From the NCBI GenBank assembly GCA_964423615.1, contig CAYRFQ010000003.1:166312-230311 (forward strand): a stretch of DNA of 64,000 bases. Direction: 5' to 3'. The notes below the pieces were generated by a model. It was not told the DNA's origin. It searched no databases and saw only the letters and a list, made by a program, of their open reading frames with translations. The first letter of the stretch is position 1, and every line of letters begins with the position of its first letter. The DNA is from CAYRFQ01 sp964423615. Lineage in GTDB: Bacteria; Planctomycetota; Planctomycetia; Gemmatales; Gemmataceae. The translations under genes and the position numbers were made by a program. Of this stretch, positions 36,615-44,500 are shown one piece after another.

Positions 36615-36664
36615 CGAAACAGAGCCCAACTCCGCTGACGTCACCGAGTGAAGAGGAGACCGTT

Positions 36665-37515
36665 ATGATTCGAGACCAAACTCGACAATCTCAGATTGGC
36701 ACATCAAGAGAATGGATTACGTATTTCGAGGCAAACGTTGTTCGACAACGCCGAATCCCTTGGGAAGAGGGCGCCGGGGTATCGGACGAGGAGTTATCCA
36801 GGATTGTTGCTTCGCTACGGGGCTGGCAGCTGGGGGAGACTTCCGACGGCGCTAACCTGCTTGCGGCAGCACGCCGCTATTCTGGGTCCGTTGGCGACCC
36901 AGAGTTTCTTGACGCCGTTCGACTTTTTATTGCGGAAGAACAGCGTCATGGCGAAATGCTGGGACGATTCCTGGATCTTGCGGGAGTGGAAAGGGCTTCG
37001 GCCGATTGGGGGACACGCTGTTCCGAGCTGCTCGATACGCACTACCGCGAATGGAGGTTTGGGCAACGCCGGTCGTGATGGTCGAGACGCACGCAATGGT
37101 TTACTACAACGCCATCCGGAAGGCGACGAATTCGGAGGTCCTGCGAGGAATTTGCGAGCAACTCCTCGTAGATGAAGTTGCACACATTCGGTTCCAGTGT
37201 CAACGGCTAGCGATTCTGCATAGAAATCGTCCACGTTGGCTTTACTGGTTGACGATGGCCGCTCACCGGTTTCTTTTTACCGGCATCACCCTTGCAGTCT
37301 GGTTTGGTCATCGACGTGCCCTGCGAGCAGGCGGCTACAGCTTCGTTCGGTTTTGGCGAAGGGTGTGGGGCAAAATGCGATACGCCTGGCGAATCATGTC
37401 GCCCCGCGCGTACTTTTGGCCTAACGAACTACGCAATAGGACACGTTTAACCAGCGGAATTGAAAACGCAAATCCAGAAAGCTGGCATCCAGAGTCTGAT
37501 AATCGTATACTGTAA
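36665..37515 (+). pseudogene. Ferritin-like superfamily protein, broken by a one-base frameshift
   Basis: Two frames make one protein of about 283 aa. The first (36665-37078) has WITYFEANVVRQRRIPWEEG and the di-metal helix FIAEEQRHGEMLGRFLDLAGV (E-x-x-H). Its natural continuation, DTLFRAARYALPRMEVWATP then VVMVETHAMVYYNAI and the second metal helix LLVDEVAHIRFQCQRLA (E-x-x-H), lies in another frame. A run of five G at 37008-37012 (GAT TGG GGG ACA) is where the frames join; a sixth G would restore A-D-W-G-D-T-L-F. The original frame instead stops at a TGA at 37076. The C-terminus is basic with a hydrophobic segment (FTGITLAVWFG), perhaps membrane-associated. AGAGGAG precedes the ATG. It may be a sequencing error, a recent mutation or recoding. 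Confidence 0.7.
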
Positions 37516-37640
37516 AACATCATTATCTACGCTGAATCACAAATAAGCCATTCACAGGATACTGGCGAACCCAGAGCACTAGCTTTGAAGGTTGTCGTTT
37601 TGAAAAGCACCTTTCCTGTTTGTTCAAGGAGATCCACACT

Positions 37641-38864
37641 ATGCTTCGCTTGGTTGTGGCAGGCTTATCGATGCTTTTGTTAGCACCGATTGCACTCGCC
37701 CAAAACGACGCACCGAAGATCATTCGCGGCCAATTGAATGCCGACGATGATTTTGATGCGAAACGAAAGAAGAGCTATCACAAGGTCCATGTGGTCAAGT
37801 TGATGGCTGGGAAAACGTATCAAATTGATTTGACTGCCAGTTTCGATACCTTCCTGCGATTGGAAGATTCTAACAAGAACGAGTTGGCATTCGACGACGA
37901 TGGCGGAAACGGTTTCAATTCTCGACTTTCTTTCTCACCTAGAAAGACGGCGGATTATCGAATCATTGTGACATCGTTCCCACCAGAAAAAACGGGAACT
38001 TATCGGCTATCGATTCGAAAACCGTCGAAGCTCCAAGCAAAGTTTCAAAAACTGCAAAACGAATACCAACAGGCCAAGGCAGCAATCCTGTCGAAATATC
38101 GCAAGGCCAAGGGTGATGCCGAAAAACAAAAGGTCTTGCAACAGTATTACGCCGTGGGCGGCCAATTCGCCCCCAAGGCTTTGGCGTTCGTGATGAAGCA
38201 CAAAAACGACCCCGTCGCCAAATCCGCGGTCCAGTGGCTTGTCTTGAGCCTTCGGGTTGGGGATGCGTTGCAGACTCGCTACGAAAACGCATATAAGAAC
38301 AAAGATAAGAACGCCAGCAAACTGTACGACGAGGCGGTAGAGACGCTTGAACAACTCAGTAAGTCTTTTCCGGCGTACAAATCGCGCATGGAGTCTTCTC
38401 TCTTCAAGTTGCAGAACTTGTCGATCGGCAAGAAAGCTCCGGAAATCGATGCCGAAGATATCGACGGGGTTCGGTTCAAACTGAGCGATTATCGAGGGAA
38501 AGTCGTTGTTCTTGACTTTTGGGGAGACTGGTGACCTCCTTGCCGTGCAATGTACGGCCACGAGCGGTCGCTCGTTAAACGTTTGGCGAATCAACCATTT
38601 GCTTTGTTGGGCATCAATAGTGATCGGGATCGGGAAAAACTGAAAAAAGTATTGAAGGACAAGAAACTCACTTGGCGGTCTTGGTGGAATGGTGGGAGTA
38701 CCAGAGGTCCCATTTCGACAGCTTGGAAGGTGACTGGTTGGCCAACCATCTACGTCCTCGATGAGGAAGGCGTGATCCGGTACCGCAATGTGCGCGGCCC
38801 TGCCATGGACAAGGCAGTCGACGAGTTGTTGGCTGAATTAAAAACCAAAAAGAAAGAGAAGTAG
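37641..38864 (+). CDS. Selenocysteine-containing thioredoxin-like (TlpA/redoxin) protein with N-terminal PPC domain
   Basis: A 407-aa exported redox protein if the in-frame TGA at 38532-38534 is read as selenocysteine (residue 298). Signal peptide: MLRLVVAGLSMLLLAPIALA. Residues ~27-125 form a PPC-like beta domain (YQIDLTASFDTFLRLEDSNK, then RIIVTSFPPEKTGTYRLSIR). Residues ~130-260 are a charged helical linker. Residues ~270-405 are a TlpA/AhpC-type thioredoxin fold: KLSDYRGKVVVLDFWGDW, then Sec-Pro-Pro-Cys, then RAMYGHERSLVKRLANQPFA, FALLGINSDRD and a cis-Pro segment GWPTIYVLD. Relatives have W-C-P-P-C here, so the TGA stands exactly at the attacking cysteine. The frame continues 110 codons past it. 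AAGGAG sits nine bases before the ATG at 37641. Without recoding the product would end at W297 and lack its active site. Confidence 0.87.
38532..38574 (+). promoter_or_regulatory. Selenocysteine TGA codon and candidate bacterial SECIS element
   Basis: After the TGA come two stems: GCCGTGC/GTACGGC with loop AAT (38542-38558), and CGAGC/GCTCG with loop GGTC (38561-38574). The second has a G and GU in its loop about 31 bases after the TGA, within the range usual for bacterial SECIS; the first is closer. An outer GACC/GGTC pairing (38533-38536 with 38566-38569) would enclose the first. Which is used cannot be decided by eye. Confidence 0.65.
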
Positions 38865-38889
38865 TTCTCTACAAAGTCTGTGATATCCT

Positions 38890-38914
38890 CGCGCCCAAAA
38901 TGAATTTGGGCGCG
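38890..38914 (+). terminator. Strong hairpin between the selenoprotein and peroxidase genes
   Basis: CGCGCCCAAA (38890-38899) pairs perfectly with TTTGGGCGCG (38905-38914) around ATGAA, 26 bases after the stop codon. The 3' side lacks a T-run, so it may stabilise or partly terminate the transcript. Confidence 0.65.
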
Positions 38915-38941
38915 ACTTGGCTATTTAAGGAATCAGTTCTC

Positions 38942-39958
38942 ATGCCCTTCGCCAAGCGATTTGCTTTCTTGGCCTTAGTCCTGCTGAGTTCCGTGTGGTT
39001 TGTCTTTGCGGACTCTCCCCCTCGGCTTCCCAAAGATACCTTACCCCCCACTTCCGACATCAAGACAATACCGGAAGGTCTGGACGCCAACAGACCCATT
39101 CCAGCGAACAACCCACTCTCCATCGAAAAAGTCGATTTGGGTCGCAAACTCTTTTTCGATCCCATTCTGTCAAAGGATAAAACAGTTTCCTGTGCGAGTT
39201 GTCACGATCCCGAAAAGGGATTTGCGACCTCCCATAAAGTAGCCGTTGGCATTGGTGGTAAAAAGGGAACCCGTAACGCCCCGACCCTGTTTAATGTCGT
39301 CTACGGCAAATCCTTTTTCTGGGACGGACGGGTCCGATCTCTCGAAGAGCAAGCTTTATTACCGATCATCAATCCACGAGAGCTAGGTTCCAGTCACGAG
39401 GAGGTCGTCCGCCGGTTGCGTGCTGATGTGGACTACGTCCGACAATTCCGAAAAGTGTTCAACAAAGCAATCACCATTGACCTCGTTGGAAAAGCGATTG
39501 CGTCGTTCGAAAGGACACTTTTACTCGGTGACAGTCCAATCGATAAATTCCACGCCGCAAAAAATACGGCTCTACTGACGAAAGCCGAGCGACAAGGTTT
39601 GTGGCTCTTCGAAAGTCGCGGACGCTGTTGGCGATGTCACCAAGGGCCTAACTTTTCGGACAATACTTTTCACAATACCGGAGTGAGCTGGGGCAAACAG
39701 CCAATCGATCTGGGACGATTCCACTTTACCAAACGCGACAAGGATCGCGGAGCCTTCAAGACACCTACCCTGCGCGGGCTCACGTTAACCGCACCCTACA
39801 TGCACGACGGCTCGATCAAGTCACTCAAGAAAGTCGTTCAGTTCTACAACAAGGGAGGCGTACGCAATCCTTATTTGGACAAGGAAATGCAGCCATTGAA
39901 ATTGTCTCCAGATGATATCGAAAATTTGGTGGCCTTTTTGAAGGCACTGAGTAAGTGA
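38942..39958 (+). CDS. Di-haem cytochrome c peroxidase (CcpA/MauG family)
   Basis: A 338-aa exported enzyme that reduces hydrogen peroxide using electrons from small c-type cytochromes, or a MauG-like oxidase. The signal peptide MPFAKRFAFLALVLLSSVWF is followed by PIPANNPLSIEKVDLGRKLF. Two haem sites are seen: C-A-S-C-H (residues 84-88, in VSCASCHDPEKGFA) and C-W-R-C-H (229-233, in RCWRCHQGPNFSDN). RNAPTLFNVVYGKSFFWDGR and APYMHDGSIKS (distal Met ligand region) are typical. TAAGGA upstream of 38942 supports this start over the in-frame ATG at 38900, which lies in the loop of the preceding hairpin. It shares strand with the selenoprotein 77 bases upstream, so a joint peroxide-related role is plausible. 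Confidence 0.93.
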   Translation: MPFAKRFAFLALVLLSSVWFVFADSPPRLPKDTLPPTSDIKTIPEGLDANRPIPANNPLSIEKVDLGRKLFFDPILSKDKTVSCASCHDPEKGFATSHKVAVGIGGKKGTRNAPTLFNVVYGKSFFWDGRVRSLEEQALLPIINPRELGSSHEEVVRRLRADVDYVRQFRKVFNKAITIDLVGKAIASFERTLLLGDSPIDKFHAAKNTALLTKAERQGLWLFESRGRCWRCHQGPNFSDNTFHNTGVSWGKQPIDLGRFHFTKRDKDRGAFKTPTLRGLTLTAPYMHDGSIKSLKKVVQFYNKGGVRNPYLDKEMQPLKLSPDDIENLVAFLKALSK

Positions 39959-39997
39959 GTTGGGCATTAAGGAATCAAGAACTTCGCTTTTGGATTC

Positions 39998-42211
39998 TCA
40001 TCGAGTCAATTGCAACCGCCTTCCGTCCGCTCCTTCGACGACATGCCCAATCACCGAACTCGCAACGCTCCCCATCTCTTGTAATCGCTTCAAGACTTCA
40101 TCGACGTAAGACTCGGGAACTCCCAACAGCAATCCACCGCTCGTTTGGGGATCGAACAACGCAGCGTATCGGGCATCCGACTGAACTTCGGCAGAGGAGT
40201 ACATCTCGGTTTCGGCATCACGGTTCCCCGGAGCCAGCGTGCTCTCGATCTTGTGCTCCAGTATGAGTTCGTCCACTCCTGGAAGAAGTGGGATTTGATC
40301 GATTTTCAACTCGGCAGCAACGTCACTGGCGTGGAGCATCTCCAGCAAATGTCCAGCCAACCCAAACCCCGTCACGTCGGTTATGCCCGTCAGTGGAAAC
40401 TCGCCGACCAGCGAGGCTGCCACCTGATTGCTCGTGAGCATGGAGTCGAGAAGGGTCGTCATCCAATCGGCTTTGCAGAGAGCTTGCATGTGGGCTGCGA
40501 GTAGAACTCCCGTGCCCAGGGGCTTGGTGAGGATCAATCGATCACCCGGACGAAGCTGCCCTTTGGTCGTTGGAGCCTCGTCGCCGTGGTCGGCCAGAAT
40601 CGTGAACCCTATGGTGAGCTGGGCTCCTTCGATGGTGTGCCCGCCGACCAGGGCTGTGTTCGTCTTTCGGAATTCCTCAAGGCTTCCGGCGAGGACATCG
40701 CGGAGCATGCTCTCTTGTTGTCGGGGTCGACCGATCGGAAGGGTCGCCATCGCAAGGGCAACATTGGGTTTCGCTCCCATGGCGAAGATATCGCTGAGCG
40801 AGTTCAACGCAGCCACTCGGCCGACAAGATACGGATCGTCGAACGGAGCTGCAAAGAAATCCACCGTCACGCTCATCGGACGCCCGGTAGTCTTGACCAC
40901 GGCAGCGTCGTCGGGGTGGTCGAGACCCAGCAAGACGTGGTCGGCTTGCGGTACGTCGAGTTCTGCCAGAGCTTTCGACAACACCGAACCAGCGACCTTG
41001 CCACCGCAACCCATACACCGCATCAGATTTTCCCCAGGTTGAGGCTTGGGTGGCTTCATCTCCATCGGACGGTAGTCCTGGTATTTGTCCATGAACTTGC
41101 TGTCGATCCCGTTCTTGAGCCACCATGCGAATTTGGAATGAAAGGTCATGCTGAGGTAGTCGGCGATGGCTCTGCCGTCTCCGGTGTTGAGCAACTTGAG
41201 AAATCCACGTTGGGGTTGGTAGGGGATCAGTGGCTTGTTTTCGATCGTTCGACGGAGGTTTTTCCAGAGGTACATCCCTTGACGGACGGCATATACTCCC
41301 GCTTTGGGAGCTGGGTCTTTGGCGATGGTCCCAGAATCTCCCACAACAAAGATCGGGGCGTTCGCTGTCGTTTGCAAAGTTGGATGTGTGACCAAGAACC
41401 CTCGTTCATCCGTGGGTAACCCAAGCTTACCGAGCAACGGCGGTGCGACTGCTCCCGTCGCCCATAACACCAGATCCGTCGCGAGTCGTTGACCGCTGTC
41501 GAGTTCGAGCTTGCCATTCGTAATTGATTGCACCCGCTCGCCAAGGCGAATCCGGACGCCGCGAGCTTCGAGTTCACTTTGAACTTTAACCGCTGTCTTG
41601 TCTGTCATCCCAGAGATCAGTCGAGCGTTCCCATCGATGAGTGTCATTTCGAACGCGGTGTCTCCGAGGGCCTTGCGGAGGTAGACGGGAAGACAGAAAG
41701 CTATCTCGACGCCACCAGCCCCGCCACCGACGATCGTGACCTGGAGTGGGTCGGTCGATTGTTTCTCTGGCAACTGCGCGAGTCGTTGGTCGAGTCGGCC
41801 AAGGAACGTCTGCATGGGCTTGATCGGGACGTAAGCCTCGCTCTGGATTGTCACGCCCTTGGTCCGAGGTCGCGAACCGATGCCGATCGACAGAGCGTCG
41901 AACGCCAATGGCGGGCGCTGTTCGAAGAGAAGTCGTCGGTTTTCGACGTCGAGCCCCGTCACTTCGTCAACGATGAGTCGAGCACCATTTGCACCACAAA
42001 GTCGAACAAGGTCGATCTGCATTCGCTCGGCAGGGTACTGTCCGGCGAGCGTTCCGGGGAGCATGCCCGAGTAGCTGACGATGGGCATGTTCGATACGCA
42101 CGTCAGACGCGTGTTGGCGAATGGCTTCATTCGCCACATGCGCAAGACGTGGGCGTTGGTGTGGCCGATGCCAAGGAGGACGATGTCGTATTTGGGGAGG
42201 GTTTGTTGCAT
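39998..42211 (-). CDS. selD: Selenide, water dikinase fused to an NADH-dehydrogenase-like flavoprotein (NDH-SelD)
   Basis: A 737-aa cytoplasmic fusion. Residues 1 to ~370 are a pyridine-nucleotide-disulfide oxidoreductase/NDH-2-like domain: DIVLLGIGHTNAHVLRMWRM, VVGGGAGGVEIAFCLPVYL (preceded by TI) and DLVLWATGAVAPPLL, with APIFVVGDSGTIA as the second FAD motif. From ~385 the SelD domain begins with LMRCMGCGGKVAGSVLSKAL, containing the Cys-Gly-x-Lys site region. Then come VTVDFFAAPFDDPYLVGRVA, LSDIFAMGAKPNVALAMATL and PLGTGVLLAAHMQALCKADW. SelD makes selenophosphate from selenide and ATP for selenocysteine and selenouridine; the NDH half is thought to supply reduced selenium. The start at MQQTLPKYD was preferred over a longer reading to 42295. 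It converges on the peroxidase with a 39-base gap. Confidence 0.93.
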   Translation of the reverse strand: MQQTLPKYDIVLLGIGHTNAHVLRMWRMKPFANTRLTCVSNMPIVSYSGMLPGTLAGQYPAERMQIDLVRLCGANGARLIVDEVTGLDVENRRLLFEQRPPLAFDALSIGIGSRPRTKGVTIQSEAYVPIKPMQTFLGRLDQRLAQLPEKQSTDPLQVTIVGGGAGGVEIAFCLPVYLRKALGDTAFEMTLIDGNARLISGMTDKTAVKVQSELEARGVRIRLGERVQSITNGKLELDSGQRLATDLVLWATGAVAPPLLGKLGLPTDERGFLVTHPTLQTTANAPIFVVGDSGTIAKDPAPKAGVYAVRQGMYLWKNLRRTIENKPLIPYQPQRGFLKLLNTGDGRAIADYLSMTFHSKFAWWLKNGIDSKFMDKYQDYRPMEMKPPKPQPGENLMRCMGCGGKVAGSVLSKALAELDVPQADHVLLGLDHPDDAAVVKTTGRPMSVTVDFFAAPFDDPYLVGRVAALNSLSDIFAMGAKPNVALAMATLPIGRPRQQESMLRDVLAGSLEEFRKTNTALVGGHTIEGAQLTIGFTILADHGDEAPTTKGQLRPGDRLILTKPLGTGVLLAAHMQALCKADWMTTLLDSMLTSNQVAASLVGEFPLTGITDVTGFGLAGHLLEMLHASDVAAELKIDQIPLLPGVDELILEHKIESTLAPGNRDAETEMYSSAEVQSDARYAALFDPQTSGGLLLGVPESYVDEVLKRLQEMGSVASSVIGHVVEGADGRRLQLTR

Positions 42212-42553
42212 TCTTGGTTTCGTTGCAGCAAGTGAAATTCCGAGGACTCTGGTAGTTGTTGAAGGGGCTTGAGTTGGCCCAAGTATTGTCATCATACCAC
42301 GCCCCCAGATACGAACTACAATACAACCAGGGTTAATGTCCGAACCTCATTCCAACCTCCACTTTCAATGCGCAAAGACTTCCCCTTGTAATTTTCGTGC
42401 AGCCAACATAACGTGGCGGCGGCCCTGACGTTCGCGGGACTTCGGGAAATCTGCAGTCCCAGCGACCCAACGCGTCAATCCCGTCTTTCCGTGAGTGAAT
42501 CCAGGAGGGATTTGGTCTTGCGGAATCCGAGGTTTCGGAGCAAGGAAGCACGC
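42212..42553. other. 342-bp divergent intergenic region
   Basis: Lies between selD and the HExxH peptidase gene, which point away from each other. No gene or repeat is supported. AAGGAAG before 42554 is the peptidase's ribosome-binding site. Confidence 0.5.
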
Positions 42554-44332
42554 ATGACTCGGTTTGCCACTCTCGCCCTTTTTGGGGCAAGCGCCCTTTC
42601 GCTGACGACTTCTCTTATCCACGCAGATGGTCCAACAAAGGCCATACAAGAGAAGCTGGCTATGCAAAAGGCGATATTCGCGGCGAAGAATTATCTTGCA
42701 AGAGGAGAAGCAGCCCTAGCCGTCGAAGAGCTTGAAAAACATCTTGACATCATCGATGGAAACCAACGCTACCTGCGTCTCCTGCGCCAAGCCTACATCC
42801 CCTACATCACCACATTGCGACTGAACGGGAAACAACGCGAAGCCCAAATCTATCTGAACCGGCTGAAAATTCTGGATCCAATGACCGCCAAACAAATGCT
42901 CACCAATCCAGAGGCTGGAGTAAGCACTTCACACTCGCAAGAGACCGCAGTCGATCCCGGCCCAAAGCTGCTGCCGACTCCGACGCCAAAACGACTCCCA
43001 GCGTCCAAGCCAAAGGCCACAACGGACCCTACACCAATGTTCGTGGTCACACCCAAGCCGGCTACCAAGTTTCACCTTCCGAGACTGCATTCCGAACCGA
43101 AGGCGCGAGGCCAGATGCCGGTAGAAACGACGAACCCCTTCGCCACAAAAAATGCCTTGCCCCCCACGGCAGAGGAAAAACGGAAAAAGCAGACAGCAAG
43201 GCGTTACTTGTTAATGGCCGAGGAAATGTTCCGGCGAGAGCGGTATGTGGAAGCCCGGAACTACTTTGAGTGGGCCTACCGGACCGACAAATCTGTGACC
43301 AAAAAGTGTCGCGACCAGTGGGCTTACTGCAAGTTGAGCTACGTCGTTACCGCTGTCCAAAAAGGACTCAAGGAAGTGACGCACGATCAACTCAAAGAGG
43401 AGGTCCGAATAGCGATGTCGATGACCTCCAATAAAGGGATCCAACAGAACGGAAAACAACTCCTCACGAAACTCCAGTCTTTGAAGAACAATCCTCGCAT
43501 CAGTGTGGACCCAGTGCGTGGTGGGAAGGGACGGTCTCAGCAAGCGATCCGTGTGAAGCACCTCCACAGTGACCAAGATGGTTGGGACGTTGCTGAAACT
43601 CCTCACTTCCGGATTTATCATCACGGGCAAAAGAGAGAATTCGTCGAGCAAGTCGGCCAGATCGCGGAAGCCACTCGTTCAACAACATTACGGAAGTGGT
43701 TTGATAGTGCCCAGGAGAACTGGGCCACAAATTGCGCCATCTATCTTCATGCCAATGGGACACTCTACAGCCAACGGACGAAAGCCCCGGCTCATTCGCC
43801 GGGACATTCGCGCATCGAGACCAACTCCCGTACAGGAACCATCGCCAGTCGACAAATTCATCTGCGGTGCGACAACTATGATTTGCTGCCAGCCATTTTG
43901 CCCCACGAGACCACGCACGTATGCGTCGCAGGTCAGTTCGGTCGTCACCCCGTGCCTCGGTGGGTCGACGAAGGAATTGCAGTCCTTTCCGAGCCATCCC
44001 GAAAACAGGCCGTTCACAAGCAGAACTTGCAAAGATTTGGAAGTGCGGGACAGCTCATTCCCTTCAAGGAACTCATGGAACTACCAGATTATCCCGATGG
44101 GGACCGAATCAATGTCTTCTACGCCCAGAGCGTCTCAGTCGTGGAGTACTTGACGACCCAAAAAACACCCCAGGTCTTTACCCGGTTCGTCAAGGACGGA
44201 CTCGAGTACGGCTTCGACAAAGCACTCCAAAGACACTACGGGCATGCGACCTACCGGGCACTCCAAGCAAGATGGGAGCAATCGGTGTTCCCGAATGGTG
44301 ACCGTGGTGACGGGTACGCCAGTCGGAAGTGA
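42554..44332 (+). CDS. Exported HExxH metallopeptidase-like protein (peptidase MA-like)
   Basis: A 592-aa protein. The signal peptide (MTRFATLALFGASALSLTTS, cleavage near IHA-D) is followed by TPR-like helices (LAMQKAIFAAKNYLARGEAA), a Pro/Lys/Thr-rich linker (~residues 135-205), more helical repeats, and a C-terminal zinc-peptidase domain. There LPHETTHVCVAGQFGRHPVP gives H-E-T-T-H (residues 451-455), and the downstream RWVDEGIAVLSE supplies the third-ligand Glu of gluzincin type. The later YAQSVSVVEYL fits the family. It is predicted to act outside the cytoplasm; substrate unknown. AAGGAAG precedes the ATG at 42554; an upstream in-frame start lacks a site. Confidence 0.8.
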   Translation: MTRFATLALFGASALSLTTSLIHADGPTKAIQEKLAMQKAIFAAKNYLARGEAALAVEELEKHLDIIDGNQRYLRLLRQAYIPYITTLRLNGKQREAQIYLNRLKILDPMTAKQMLTNPEAGVSTSHSQETAVDPGPKLLPTPTPKRLPASKPKATTDPTPMFVVTPKPATKFHLPRLHSEPKARGQMPVETTNPFATKNALPPTAEEKRKKQTARRYLLMAEEMFRRERYVEARNYFEWAYRTDKSVTKKCRDQWAYCKLSYVVTAVQKGLKEVTHDQLKEEVRIAMSMTSNKGIQQNGKQLLTKLQSLKNNPRISVDPVRGGKGRSQQAIRVKHLHSDQDGWDVAETPHFRIYHHGQKREFVEQVGQIAEATRSTTLRKWFDSAQENWATNCAIYLHANGTLYSQRTKAPAHSPGHSRIETNSRTGTIASRQIHLRCDNYDLLPAILPHETTHVCVAGQFGRHPVPRWVDEGIAVLSEPSRKQAVHKQNLQRFGSAGQLIPFKELMELPDYPDGDRINVFYAQSVSVVEYLTTQKTPQVFTRFVKDGLEYGFDKALQRHYGHATYRALQARWEQSVFPNGDRGDGYASRK

Positions 44333-44500
44333 GGTCGAACGCCCCAGCCGCGACGAGTCGGTTTTTCGTGGAGCGTACTCGGAACAGTCTCTCGGCGGCG
44401 ATGGGCCACCAATAAAGAAATGGCGTGCCATCGCTCGTCTCCGTTTCGCTTGTAAGGCCCGTCGAATACCAGGCGATCTTATGAAAAACCAGTGTCCCCG

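Larger units (their letters stand above)
36287..36664. other. 378-bp divergent intergenic region
   Basis: Between the DUF2330 gene and the ferritin-like gene. It holds the two hairpins at 36559 and 36586 and the AGAGGAG site of the latter. No gene is supported. Confidence 0.6.

Noticed and set aside
37076..37078. TGA ending the first ferritin-like frame as a second selenocysteine codon
   Set aside because: The sequence after it in the same frame is not protein-like for the family, while another frame gives the expected second E-x-x-H helix; a frameshift explains it better.
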